From: Trichoderma breve
Lineage: Eukaryota; Ascomycota; Sordariomycetes; Hypocreales; Hypocreaceae
Reading direction: 5' to 3'
Length of the DNA stretch: 64,000 bases
Assembly (NCBI RefSeq): GCF_028502605.1
Contig: NC_079237.1
Location: forward strand, 186,001-250,000
Each line of letters opens with the position of its first letter. Within the stretch, counting starts at the first letter, position 1. The notes beneath the pieces are model-generated. The model had not been told where the DNA came from. It was given only the letters and a program-made list of their open reading frames with translations, and searched no databases. The translations under genes were made by a program, and so were the position numbers. Shown piece after piece: positions 1 through 11,045 of this stretch.

Positions 1-3000
1 TAGGAAACCAACAACCACAGGAAAGCCTGTAGCTCTCAGGTAGTATATGTAGTCAGAGAAATCACCCTTCTGACGGGCGGTATCGTCCTCTGATAGCTCA
101 TTCAATGTTGATTCAGCTGAGTCCGGAACACTCTCTTCTTCTTCATCGACGCCAATAATATGAGAGAAGCCACGGGTTGAAGCTTTCTCGTCAGACGCCA
201 CGATCTCTTCGTTGCATGCAGAGGACGTTTTAACGTTCATGGCTTGAATGTAAGAACTGCTAGTTATTAGATCCTTTAGAGCACCTTTCTCAGAAACCCG
301 ACCGTCGGCCAAGACGACAATTTGATCTGCGTATGGAAGGAGAAGGCCTATCAAAAAGAGCGAGTCATTAGAGATTACACACATGTACTTCATTTTGGAT
401 GTAAACTTTTCCTTACTTGAGTGTGTTGTAAAAACAACGGTGGTTCTCATATTCCGAAAGAGTCCATTTGCTTCAAATAAACGTGAAGCGATCTTCTCCG
501 TGGCTGTAGCATCAACCCCACTGAACACGTCGTCAAGAATAACAACTCTGCATCGTGAGTATAAAGCCCGCGCCAAGCTCTATTCAGCTTCAATTAGTGT
601 CCGAGTCCAAAAACAAATAGTCAGACACTTGTTCCGAACTTACAATTCTTTGCTTCTGCCCACCACTCAATTTTAAACCGTTGCTGCCAACAGGTGTTTT
701 ATCACCCTGGGCAAGTCGTGATAGATCGTCTTCAATTCCGCATGCCCAGATCACTGTTTTGTACCAATCTTTGTCAAAATCCATGTTGCCAATAATATTC
801 TCACGAACCGTATGGCTCTGAAGCCATGGTGTCTGCGAACAGTAGCCAATCGTGGCAAAATTCCTCTTTGTGGAACCTTCGGTAGCCAAAGACTCTCCAA
901 GAATACTCTCCAGAAGAGTTGACTTTCCGCTGCCGACGGGACCGACGATGGCAGTAAAAGCCCCGTGCTTGATACTAAGATCGATGTTACGCAAAACAGG
1001 ATTTTTGACATCTTTCCATCCAAAGTTTTGGTTGTGAAACTCCACGAGATCTTCATGTGGGTGTGATCCTATAGATACCTTCTCAAGGTCCACAGAGGGC
1101 CCGCCGAAAGATTCCGTACTATTTACCTGTAAATCAGAAACATCAGATGCGTATGGGACACTGCAATATTCTTGCATCCTATCGAAACATCCCATGCACT
1201 GGATTACGGCGGGTATTGATTGGATAAGCGTCAAAACAGGCGTCGTTAGCAGAGCCACCAATGACAACGATGTGAAAGCCTGGGCAGCGAGTAGAGAATT
1301 GTCCTTCCGAATCAACGCAATAACTACATATAAAGTGAAGGTCGCTATTGGAGCAAGATCAGTGGGAGATTGGGCTATTTACGGTCAGTTATTCCTGGCG
1401 ATGGGTCCACCATGTTGGATAGATGGAGGTAATCGGGAAATGCTTACAGAGCACAATTCTCCAGATCAACAACTTGCGAAAAGCAGCAGAAGCCACTATT
1501 TCGGCGTGACGGAGCCCTTGAATTATAGACGACAACTTTTCAGAAAGTCCCAGCATCTTGACAGCCTTGATATTCTCTAGAACATGTGAGGTTAGGCGCA
1601 GCCGGTCTTCCACTTTTTCCACCCATAGTCGCTGCGCGGTGCTAGTAGAAGCAGAGAGTGGAAGAGTGGCACCGATGAAAACTGTATGATGCAGAAACGC
1701 AGAATTAGTTATGTCTTCCGAATTTCTCGAAAAGCTTTAGCAATCTTTACTTACCCAAGATGATGACAACAGGCATGACGCAAGCCACGCCGACCTGTCT
1801 CTCTAGAAGGTAGATTGCTATCGCGATATCGATGCAGCAAGCCCAAACTTCATGGATGTACCTGAAAGCAACTGTGATACGCTCTACATCTGTCCCCATC
1901 AAAGCGATTGCCGTGATATTGCCAAGATCCACGCTTCTGGCGCGGGCAGTTTGGCCATGGATGAGAGAGATTAGCCCACCACGCAATCGTATTACAAAAC
2001 GGATCGTGCGATACTCATACAGGGCTGTCGATATCTGCGTGCTGGTCAGTATCTAATCCCAATGACTGCAGATTCTTTCTCGTGATAGCTTACAGCCATG
2101 CCAATGTAAGTGAGAGCGGTAGCTCCTATTAGGCCCTTACCAAAGGCCATGGAGGCATCCGCAGAGCCAACCCAAGTGACAATTGCGTTAATGAGAAAGG
2201 GCTGGCAGAAGGTGAAGGCAGTGAGGCAGAGGCGTGGTAACACTCCGGATAGGAAAGGGGCAAGGTATGCATTCAAGCATACTCGAAAGAGCGCATATTT
2301 CGCAGATTTGTCTCCTAGACATTATCTGTGTCAGCGTTTATGTTCATTATGTCTTCATGGCATAATGAAGCAACAAATATGTAGCCCTTTGACATACTGG
2401 TTTTGGCCCAAGTGTTTGCCAACTCCCTCCCGATAATGCCACTATCGAGTTTTGGATCTAAGTCTGGAAGGTCTTCTACGGAGAGTACCTGAGTATAGCC
2501 GCGGCGAAAAGTTGTAGCAAGCCAGGCAAATGTGGCTTGTTTCCAGAACCCGCTGAATGGTTCCGGAGTACCTGGCTTTTTAACTGATCCTATAAGGATA
2601 TCATCCTTTTCCATTGACTCTGAGACCAATGCGATCAGAGTAAAAACGAGGCTCAGCGTGAGGACGATGCTCGAGTTCCTCGCTTCTGGGATCAGCCATA
2701 ATGTTCTTACACGAACTATATCTGCTATGGTACGCGCCGATAAATACAGGACTAGTATTGTCGAGGGACGGATTGAACGGCAGTGGTTTATGTAGGACAA
2801 GACAAGGGCGCTGAATACTGTGAGAATCTGTAAAATATCTGCTGCGAGTGAGGCAGGGGCTCGGTCATGATGAGCGCCTGATGCCCTCAAGACGAGGAAA
2901 GCAATTTGGTATGCCAACAAACATCCGATGGTTACCTGAGCACAAGGGTACCGATAAGTCAGAGTGAATCGGAAGCGTATTTAAAGAAGCAGAGGATGTA

Positions 3001-3249
3001 AATTTAAGAGTCACTGGATAAACATACGAGCTTGACAAACAACAATGTAGATCTCTTAACACAACGATGCGCCTTCCATAACTGCCATGCAGGCAATGGA
3101 AGTAGAAGCAAGAATAATGATGATGGTAAGCAAGCTAGTACAATATCTTCAAATTGTATCGTAAAGTCGAAACCGCGACAGGCAGCATTCACTCGTGGAC
3201 CGAAAGAGGCGTCGGCGCCGCTTGGACAGGTCGCTGTTATTAGGTCCAT
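1..3249 (-). CDS. ABCC-type (MRP-like) ABC transporter, 5' part, runs off the left edge
   Basis: This is a full-length-type ABC exporter of subfamily C, probably for drugs or conjugates. Only the N-terminal half is in the window. The hand-spliced exons are 3249-3028, 2935-2398, 2314-2094, 2034-1755, 1681-1448, 1374-644, 579-417 and 347 to before 1. All introns have GT..AG ends (donors GTATGT, GTAAGC, GTAAGT) and the frame stays open across the joins. The start has the typical fungal ABCC opening (CPSGADASFGP) followed by TMD0 hydrophobic segments. Further on come the first transmembrane domain, Walker A (GPVGSGKST), the signature LSGGQKQRI and Walker B (VVILDDVFSG) of NBD1, then an acidic linker and the start of TMD2. 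No break is visible. The gene lies alone, so its substrate cannot be inferred from context. Confidence 0.88.
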
Positions 3250-3904
3250 ATCTCGACTGATTCAGCAAAAGTGTTGAAAGGGTCGACCCCAGATCAATTA
3301 CATGTCTATCTATTTGACGTTGCAAATGAAGGACAGTCATTATAAAGCGAAGAACAATGCGGAACAGAGCCTGAATTAAGGCTTCTGACAGCACTTCGGT
3401 AGTATTTAATTTCGGAGTCCGAAATTCTATCTGAACCTGACATCTAATTGCATATTCACCTACATACCATTTTATATACATGAACTTCAGATACAAAAGC
3501 TATACAAAGATAAAAGGCGCAGAATAGATTCCGAATAAAGGCTTCTGATAACACTGTGGTGGCGCCTGATTTCGGAGTCCGAAATTGTGCTTCGGCCCAC
3601 CCGGTGCTACTATTCTAGCTGGAGGGACAACCACGATCACTGCATGGGATTTCGAACACGCTAGACAAGTATTTAAGGAGAAACTCGACGGACTGAGATC
3701 AGGACAGACAGAGAAATGTGTTGAAACGTAAGAAAAAGGAGGGGATACTGACCAGTACTTAGAGTCGACTATCCAGCACCCGGCGACTGTGCGAAGTTTT
3801 AAGTCTTGGAACAGAATGTAAAGGGCGGCCTCTTATTGTTTTACCAAGTACTTCTTTTATTAGTACTAAACCCAGGTAGAACTCGTAAATACTCGCTAGT
3901 TTAG
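3250..3904. repeat. Upstream region of the ABC gene with a 52-bp direct repeat ending in a CGG-N3-CCG palindrome
   Basis: No gene is seen here. Two 52-nt units (3373-3424 and 3533-3584, offset 160) share a start resembling GAATAAAGGCTTCTGATA. Both end in the same 15-base odd palindrome TTTCGGAGTCCGAAA (3410-3424 and 3570-3584). The same palindrome recurs at 11310-11324, with a variant at 7605-7619. It is a CGG-N3-CCG arrangement, the type of site Zn2Cys6 regulators bind. It could be a regulatory site in front of the transporter, or part of a small repeat that has been copied around the region. Confidence 0.6.
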
Positions 3905-5768
3905 GTATCTGCTACTATCATTACTATCATTTACTGTTAATATTATAATTAAGTATCTGCTACTATTGGTATTACATTCTAGTATCTGCTACTATTTACA
4001 TTTTCACCTAGTTTCTGCTACTAGTTGGTACTTTCTTCCAGCACCCGCTACTACCTACTAAGGTACCTAATGAGCTAACTGAGTGACCATATTGCTCAAT
4101 GTACCTACCTTGCACTCATTCATTTTGCGGTCGCGCTTTTTCTCGTCTCTGCTTGCCAGGCACTTACCCAGCAGGTAGGCACGGTGGTTGTACCTGAGGC
4201 AGCCGGAATCTGCAGGTACCTCTGAATACATGTCAACCACTGTATCCAAGTACCTAACCAACGTACTGCATGTGCAAGCAGGATTGAGTAATCTGTACCT
4301 CTAGGATACTGAGACCGAGAACATCGTCCGGTGAAGAAATTCTGCCGTGTCACGAATGTCAAGTACTACCGAAGTCTGCGCAAAGTTTTTGCCAAGTTTT
4401 GTTTTCTCTTCTCCATCGCCATCATCACCCACCGTGCATACTCTCGTCGTCATGAATTATTCAGTGTCACCGATGGATGCCAGTCAGATTTTTCATCCAA
4501 ATAACCTACCTCTCGACAGCTTGCCCTAAAGGCAATCCCGCCATGCGTAAGTTTGACGCACCCCACATGCTGCACATGCACATGGCCGACCCATTTCTTT
4601 CGGATCGCTTCCAGCCCTTGTTCCTGGATTTGCGACTACAGCCCGTCCGATCTCGTACGGTGCCTGTTTTAGGTTGTCCAATCAATCTTGTCTGGTTCCT
4701 GGCTGATCTTTGTCTTTAGCTCGTGCCGCTGCTGCTCCCACCCCTCGTGCCGTTCCCCTCGTCCACGCCGCCAACCGGCCGTAAGTCGAATGCTGTCCCA
4801 CATACCCAGCACTTATGCGCCACGAAAGCTGACAATACGGTACAAGACCACCCGCTTCCAATAGATCTGTGCGACCCTAATGTTTTAGGGCTTCCTGCTG
4901 TTCTTGGCCTGGTTCTTCCAGGCGTTTTTCGACTACAAAGTCCGGCTTCGTGCCGCGACTGGCGTTTGCCCGGCCCCGGCCCCGGCCCCAGCCCCAGCCC
5001 CCGCCACCACCACCAACGTTGCCATCACCGATGGCGGTTCTGCCGGGCGCCTTTTGGCGGAGTTTTCTTTGTCCGTCCGTGGGCTTCTTGCCCAAAATGC
5101 TGCCCCCCCTGCTGCCGCCGAGAATGGCCCCCTCCTGCCCACCCCCCCCCCCCCCCCTGCCGCCGATACTGCTGTGGTGCCCTTTGGGGCGGTGATGGCC
5201 CCTTGTCTTGGGAGTGATGGCCTCGGCCATAAATGCCTTTGCCGGCGTAGGACGCCCCGTGGCCGAGAACCAGGTAAGGCTTGTCGGCCTTATGAATTTG
5301 ATGTTCCCGAACGCTGGCCCCCTGGTGACGTTTGGCGTATGTACTCACTGCGTTTTTATTTATGTATCCTTTGTAATTGTACTAACTGTTTCATAGGCCC
5401 AAGCTTTTTATGTGTTGTTGTATGGGAGGGCCTAATGCCCTAGACGTTTCTTTGTTGTTTGACCTGGAGGGCAGTTTTTTTTTTTCGGGTTAATACATTG
5501 CTCTGTGTGGTTCGGTGTCAATCCATTCGTTTCTCAGATTTCAAGATGAATAGACCGGTAGTGATAATATCAGAACATACGGAGTACCTGTATTGAGAGA
5601 GCGGTGATAGTAGTATATACTACAGCAATATATCACTAGTAGCGGATACTAGAATATAATATAATAATAATAGTAGCAGATGCTATAGAAATATAAATAT
5701 AGTATTAGTTATTAGAGAAATATAGCTATAGTAGCAGTTACTAAAAATAGAGATATAATAGCAGATAC
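3905..5768. mobile_element. Candidate non-autonomous element bounded by opposed five-copy arrays
   Basis: The left side has five copies of a motif like GTATCTGCTACTA (starts 3905, 3953, 3982, 4011, 4041; about 29-48 bp apart). The right side has five copies of its reverse complement (ending near 5620, 5649, 5683, 5741, 5768). Between them lie about 1.55 kb with a GC-rich, proline-coding-like core (about 4720-5350) and no recognisable transposase. Opposed arrays of subterminal repeats at both ends are a hallmark of some DNA transposons (hAT-like and others), where they bind transposase. I could not fix exact terminal inverted repeats or a target-site duplication, so this is a structural call only. 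Confidence 0.5.
4972..5157. repeat. GGCCCC hexanucleotide run and long C homopolymer
   Basis: Around 4972-5005 the + strand reads as repeated GGCCCC units passing into CAGCCC units, so the - strand has at least four runs of four Gs. At about 5137-5157 there is a nearly uninterrupted run of C. Both could form G-quadruplexes on the - strand. Several overlapping long frames in this stretch are explained by this composition and are not called as genes. Confidence 0.65.
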
Positions 5769-6038
5769 TTGAAAGAGAAAGTTGTATAATTCAACGCGTG
5801 GGTGTTTATCATCTTCTCGCCCTCGGTTTTTCTGTCCTCCGCCTGCCTGTATATCGATAACACGGATCCAAACATCGCCATTGCAATCTTTTGTCTCGGC
5901 TACGATATGAATTGTGAGGAGGAGAGGAATAGGTTTGCCTAAATGGTTCATGATGTATATACCCAACGTGAGGATCTTATTCAGCAATACTTGAGACTAA
6001 TCCGTTATAGACCATCCAACCCGGCCATACTGCCAACA
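5769..6038. other. AT-rich spacer
   Basis: I see no gene in this short spacer between the array-bounded element and the dispersed repeat copy that follows. The last array copy abuts it on the left. Confidence 0.4.
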
Positions 6039-6360
6039 TGGTCTTGGATTTCATCGACAATGGCGACGACGACAACTCCAGCCAACAATCTTTCCACACC
6101 GCCAACGACTACCTGGATGGCGACGACAATGGCAGCGAATATTTGTGGCATTCGGCTCTTACCCAGTAAGTTTGCTTCCTCCTACTTCAAGGTGTAGTGA
6201 TGCTTACAGTCTAAAGGCAGGAGACCTCAGACCAGGAGAATGATGGGATCCAGGCACTTGGAATTTTGCCGTAAGTGTACCATTCCCTGTGTTTGGCGGG
6301 TAACTAACATAGAACCTAGTGTCGAAATGCCGAACCCTGATTCCCACCCCTTCTCTTCCC
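6039..6360 (+). repeat. Dispersed repeat copy A, with a possible short spliced reading frame
   Basis: This stretch resembles 10770-11045. Shared blocks include GACAATGGCAGCGAA, ACCCAGTAA, ACTTACAGTCTAAA/GCTTACAGTCTAAA, AGGAGACCTC and GAAATGCCxAACCCT, in the same order and at similar spacing. Copy A keeps an ATG at 6039 followed by a frame rich in Asp/Asn/Gly. That frame could splice at GTAAGT (6167) to an acceptor near 6211 and continue in an Arg-rich exon. It may be the first exons of a repeat-borne gene, but no family is recognised. Confidence 0.5.
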
Positions 6361-6498
6361 TCATCTTCCCCTTCTCTTCCCTCATCTTCCCCATCTTGTC
6401 ATCTATGTGTTTCCTACCTCTGCCCTTGTAACACCCTCCCCCCTATCTATCTACTACACTGATTCTCTCCTACCTCTTCCCCTCCTTCCTTTCTCAGG

Positions 6499-6760
6499 TG
6501 GCCCTTGGCACACGTTATCGTGATAAGAAGTCATGGCATGTGATGTCCGTATTCCCTCCCCCATCCTCTCTCCAGTGGCCCCTGGCTTACGCTATCGTGA
6601 TATATCATCATGGCGTGTGATGTCAGTATTCTCTCTTACCTTTCACATCCTCATCTCTGACCGCTGGCCAGCGTCTACGCGCGTTGAGTCAGTAGAGTTC
6701 CCTTTCCTTTCATCTCCCTCTGTCTTGATATATAGTGGTGGCGCGTGATGTCAATTGCTT
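6499..6760 (+). repeat. Degenerate ~75-90 bp tandem repeat
   Basis: Units begin GTGGCCCTTGGC (6499) and GTGGCCCCTGGC (6573), with a more divergent third unit near 6663. The first two contain TTATCGTGATA/CTATCGTGATA followed by TCATGGCRTGTGATGTC. A partial last unit ends in GTGGCGCGTGATGTC near 6750. The spacers are C/T-rich. It is a small decayed minisatellite with no gene in it. Confidence 0.6.
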
Positions 6761-7920
6761 TTCTCTTCTCGTATCACCCCCAATCTCCTCTACACCCTGG
6801 CTAAGGCTGTCTCGACTCTTTATCGCGGCGCGCAAAGCCAGCCCCCATATCAGCTACTAACAAGACACATAGGACGTAGATATCGAAACTAACCTCAAAG
6901 ACTTCAATGGCGGGCAGATTTTTTGATGCCGATGTTGGGTGGAATGGCGTTCTATGTAGGCGGCGATAAAGGGTACGGGAGTTGTATCGGTATATGGGAT
7001 ACGCATTGTTTCCAGTGATAGCTATTGTAAGTGCGTGGTAGGGCCGTGTGTGTCTGAGATACCAATATTTATCTGTTCATCAAGCTATTATTGTGCCTTG
7101 ATTATTACGATTGCTGCAAAGATCGACCAAGACCTCTGTAAATTTGTGTATCTAGATACCTCATATCTAAGACGCCGCAGCCCGCTTCCCTTTGTAGTCG
7201 GCACTGCCTCAGTACTTACATATATCTAGTACAAGTGCATCGTACAATATCTTTACCGATTGTAATGTCTTCAAGTTGCTCAATATCTACATTTTCTACG
7301 CATAGGAATCTATTGATAACCGGTGCTGCTGCACATATGTGCTGCAAGCATGATGCACGCAAGATGCAGGCAGGTACCGGGTATCACCAGAGGGTGAAAT
7401 GGTAGATGGCGGTGGCCTCCCGCTTAGTGCTTCATAGCCTACGGAGCTTCCAAAAGCCCTGAGATGTCCGTTGCCATAATGAGTATTAGTTATTTCAGCT
7501 AAGGACGGGACTGTTCCAAGATGCGATATTCCGTTCAGCCGCATTAACTCAGGATCATCCAAGCCTTGGCGGTCACACTCGACTGAATCTCGCCCTCGTA
7601 TCAATTTCGGAGACCGAAATTCTTGGGCACAAGTTAGAATAGCCTAGGAGGCATTCCGTATAAAGGTCTAATGGTACGCTAAATTTGCTGCACAGCAGTA
7701 CTTTACTAAGTCCCCAAAATATGGGAGCAAAATTACATATAGACCGCGCAGGAGAATGCGGTAATACATACATGTAAGTAATCAAAGGTAGAGTATTAAA
7801 TTACTTGAATGGTAGAATATGTACAATATGGACTCTTAAAAGTATGAATTGAACCTAATTTCTGAGCCATATTAATGACATATTAGCACAGTTGGACAGC
7901 TTATTTAGAGAAGAAGATAC
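6761..7920. other. Intergenic, no gene seen
   Basis: About 1.15 kb without a supportable gene. The only structured site seen is TTTCGGAGACCGAAA at 7605-7619, in the context ATCAA...TTCTTG that is shared with the copy at 11310-11324. Confidence 0.5.
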
Positions 7921-8442
7921 TCACAGTAGGGTCAGAGTGATATCTCCGTGGATCTTCGCCTTGAGTTCAATCTCTATATCGAGGTTTAGGTCCAGCCGCA
8001 ACCTTAGTGCACTATTGTCATTGCCTTTCTTTGGCTCCGGCTGCTCGTCATGCTGCTGCCGTAACTGCTGCCGTCGCCGCCGCCGTGGAGGCGGAATCTC
8101 TTGCTGGCTCAAGGCCGTCTTTGCCCCAGAATTATCCTCTTGGGTCAAGATGTCATCATGGGATCTCTGTTCCCCTTCCCATGCCAGCACAGTGGACCGA
8201 CTCTTGGTGGTTTGAGGCAATGCGGACCTAGCTTGGTCAGGGATCTCAGGCGGCTCGTCCTGGTTCTTCCCTCCATCTTCATCAGGGCTCAAATACTTGG
8301 GTCCTACATTGCTCTCGGCGCCTCCAGGATCGCTCTCTTCTCTGCCAACGCCTTTTTCCCTCTCTCTAGCTTTATCAGCTCGCGGCTGCGCTGTCTGGTC
8401 TGTATCCTGTAACAACGTGCGGTCTCTGTGTTTTTCCTCCAT
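7921..8442 (-). CDS. Small conserved fungal protein ending in LDLNLDIEIELKAKIHGD-type tail
   Basis: A single-exon frame of 173 residues with a good ATG. The first two thirds are hydrophilic, low-complexity and probably disordered (many Glu, Asp, Arg, Gln and Pro, with an RRRRRQQLRQQ stretch). The last 30 residues form an alternating hydrophobic/charged block, LRLRLDLNLDIEIELK, followed by a short HGDITLTLL end. I recognise this tail from many small uncharacterised ascomycete proteins. The variable head with a constant tail, and an uninterrupted frame in a repeat-rich area, support a real gene. Its function is unknown. A GTGAGT donor overlaps the stop codon, so a further exon cannot be fully excluded. 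Confidence 0.65.
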   Translation of the reverse strand: MEEKHRDRTLLQDTDQTAQPRADKAREREKGVGREESDPGGAESNVGPKYLSPDEDGGKNQDEPPEIPDQARSALPQTTKSRSTVLAWEGEQRSHDDILTQEDNSGAKTALSQQEIPPPRRRRRQQLRQQHDEQPEPKKGNDNSALRLRLDLNLDIEIELKAKIHGDITLTLL

Positions 8443-9107
8443 CTTATTGTAGTACTAACAGTCAGTCCAACGTGTGCGAGTAAGTTTCTACTTATAACTC
8501 TGACCTTGGGTGGCGTGGGTTGCTATGGGGGGTTTTTTTTTTTCCCCTTTGCAGAGGTGCTTGGGGCATGGGAGAATGTGGGAATGGTTCCTACCGGGAT
8601 GCAACGATAACAAAGCGGGGGTGGCTTTCCACTCTATGAACCGCGTGTTGAGCGTACGCAATGGTGTCAGGCTAGAATCAAGGCCGATACACCTAACAAA
8701 CGACGTCACCATTTAGCATCACTACGTATTAGTACTGTGTGCGGAGTAGCGAAGAAGCTGATCCTACAGCTACTTCGCCCTGCCCGCCCTATAATGCTCC
8801 TGTGCCTGAACCAGGCACCGACCCTCTCTTTTATCGCGCTCTTAAAAACGAGTCAACTTTGAACTTTGACCGCCATGTCAGTCGTTTTCCTCTTCGGCAG
8901 AATATAGTTTGGATCTACAAAGTAGCAAAATATGTATCCTCTGAGGCAGGATAGCATTTGGCCTAGCTGGCGTAATAAACTATATAATGTAAAGATTAAG
9001 AATTATTAAGATAGGCTAATATCATTCATTCCGTGTTCCTTGCAAAGTATTGTTCAATCTTGTCAAGATTCCTTATTTGCTCCTTCTCTGGCACTCCTCT
9101 TACTCTC
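8443..9107. other. Intergenic, no gene seen
   Basis: Upstream of the small conserved gene and downstream of the broken gene at 9108-9580. It contains a T homopolymer (about 8531-8541) and an AT-rich stretch (8975-9030), and nothing else recognisable. Confidence 0.4.
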
Positions 9108-9580
9108 TTACTCCTGTGAGGTTACCAACGTAGCCAACTACCTTTGGTGGCGGCCAGGCTAACCCTTCGACAGCCCTGGCGATGGTCTTGACTCCAGGAA
9201 CACATCAATTTACGTATCCGCCCTGGTCGTCCTTTCCTTGGCGCTCAGCGCGAGTCAGACCATGTTTTGATACCAAGTCTCCAGCCGATTGCAAGAGACC
9301 ACCCTGGCCAATCTGGGAAGCCCCAAGGTCGTTAACACTGTCTTGTAGGGAATCAACTTGCTCAATATTCGTGACTTTGGTCTTATCCAAGTTGCCTGAG
9401 TAGATATCAACGTTGGCGTGGGATCCATGTGCTGTTAGATGCAAGGTTTGCAGAATCCAACTCACTCTTGGTCGTGTAGCTGGCTTTATTGTCTTTCGTG
9501 AACCATCGAAGATAGATATCCTCTAGCCACGGTACCCACGACTCGTATTGCTCGTTGAATGTCTTCTTAGCCCACTCCAT
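9108..9580 (-). pseudogene. Small conserved fungal protein (WAKxTFNEQYESWVPWLED type), broken by a stop
   Basis: Starting at the ATG at 9580, the frame reads EWAKKTFNEQYESWVPWLED and then a Tyr/Trp-rich segment. After about 38 codons it must be joined across a 34-nt gap (9465-9432, GTGAGT..AACAG), which is shorter than normal introns. It then reads VTNIEQVDSLQDSVND and GLTRAERQGKDDQGGYV. I recognise this as a small ascomycete protein family of unknown function. Family members normally continue after GGY with a VPG segment. Here a TGA stops the frame at 9205-9207, and the matching CVPGVKTIARAVEG continuation is still readable in the same frame, to a stop at 9108. I therefore call it a recently broken copy. 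A very short intron with a truncated C-terminus is the alternative. Confidence 0.55.
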
Positions 9581-10307
9581 CGCGCCGATGGGAATTATTT
9601 TGGATGTGGCAGTTCTAAGATGTACTGATGTGGGAGATTATGGATTGTTTACGGATGATCCAAAGCAGGGCAGTTGACATGACATGTCGATTTCTGGTTT
9701 TATAAGTTTTTTTTAACGTCGGCAGTTTCGCCACGCCGTGTCGTCAGAGACTGGGAGTAAGCCCGCTTCACAGAACCATGTTTCTCAGAACCATAAGGTA
9801 ATTAGCATCAATCCTGTACTCGTACGTCACCATCACCTAAAGCAGCGCATGTCTCCTTAGGTCGAGCCAATCACATCTAGTGGAGACTCTCCTCCGAGTC
9901 TCTGGTAAAGTGGAACGAACCCCTAGCTTCCTTAGTTCCCGAACGCTGCGCCTGCAGCCATTTCTCTGAGCACTCGTTCAACGTGCGTCATTGAGAACAG
10001 GGACCTGCAAAGCAAACCAAATGCCGTGTAAATGGTCACCTTTAGCTAATGACTTGGGCCAATCGGTGCAACTCCGAACAGCGTCTATGCCTTTGCCACT
10101 TGAGATTGCAAAACGCTTCGTGTATCGGATCATAATGTCCAAGGATTAAAACCTAGTGCAACTGCATGTGCGTGTCGCTTGTACGGCGCGTAGAATAACG
10201 ATAAACGTTTGCTCTTCATTATCTGTCGTCTTGTTCCCACCTAGCTTTATACATATAATAGATCTCCATGCTGTGAACAGGGCAACGTGCACGAGACTTG
10301 GAGCTTC
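9581..10307. other. Intergenic, no gene seen
   Basis: About 730 bases with a short T-run near 9707-9714 and no supportable gene or repeat. Confidence 0.4.
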
Positions 10308-10709
10308 ATGGCCAATCTATCTCTTGACATAACCAATACTCTGAGCAACCTCGACGCCCATAACGTGACGTGTGCCTCTCCCTCCTGGCCTCGGCGAGCG
10401 GCCCTCTCCATTTCAGATGTGCGGCCTTCTGTCAGTTCCCTTCTCTCCAACGACGACCTGTCCCTATGTGGCTCCTTTGATGGCCATACACATAGCGAGA
10501 TCAGCCCCGATATGGCTGCGGCCACCTCGTATGAGACATGGCCGGTTTGCTGTTTGGCAAGCGACAAGAACCCTCTCCCCGCAATAGAGATAGAACTAGG
10601 CTGTGAGAAGGAAGGGAGGCTACAGGTGATGGAGAGATTTGGCACATGCGGGATATTCAAGATGAGACAAAAGGGCAAGATTACCTACATGCCACGCATA
10701 ACAAAATAA
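10308..10709 (+). CDS. Hypothetical protein, 133 aa
   Basis: A single-exon frame from an ATG at 10308 to TAA at 10709. The N-terminal half contains NVTCASPSWPRRAAL followed by a Ser-rich VSSLLSNDDLSLC segment. This resembles the start of a family of small uncharacterised ascomycete proteins, which typically open with a PSWP motif and an SDDDL-type acidic patch. The second half (EGRLQVMERFGTCGIFKM) is not recognised. There is a second long frame on the opposite strand, so the call rests on the family-like motif alone. It could be a decayed copy. Confidence 0.4.
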   Translation: MANLSLDITNTLSNLDAHNVTCASPSWPRRAALSISDVRPSVSSLLSNDDLSLCGSFDGHTHSEISPDMAAATSYETWPVCCLASDKNPLPAIEIELGCEKEGRLQVMERFGTCGIFKMRQKGKITYMPRITK

Positions 10710-10769
10710 GAGGAATTATGCCAGCTAAATGAAGATCGCATCCACGATAACGGCAGTAAAGACTCTTTT

Positions 10770-11045
10770 ATATGCCAACGTCAGCCGGGATAATAGCGAC
10801 AATGGCAGCGAAGATTCTTTTCCTTCTACCTACACCCAGTAATCTACCTCTAACTTTCTAAGCTACAGCAATACTTACAGTCTAAAACTAGGAGACCTCT
10901 AATTGATAAGAAGAAGGGATTCAATAGAGTACCTAACCCTATAGGCTTACCGTGGGATTGCCGTTCTATGTCTATGACAATAAAGCTAATTTATAGTTTA
11001 GTCTTGAAATGCCCAACCCTAATTCCCACCCCAGCTCCCTCTATT
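10770..11045 (+). repeat. Dispersed repeat copy B (pair of 6039-6360)
   Basis: It carries the same ordered blocks as copy A: GACAATGGCAGCGAA, ACCCAGTAA, TACTTACAGTCTAAA, AGGAGACCTC, GAAATGCCCAACCCT. Differences are mostly toward A/T, and the start-like ATG context of copy A is lost. This is compatible with repeat-induced mutation or simple decay. Confidence 0.55.

Noticed and set aside
4723..5443. Several overlapping proline- or glycine-rich frames on both strands
   Set aside because: They follow from the GGCCCC run and C homopolymer. There is no motif, start context or splice pattern to support a protein.
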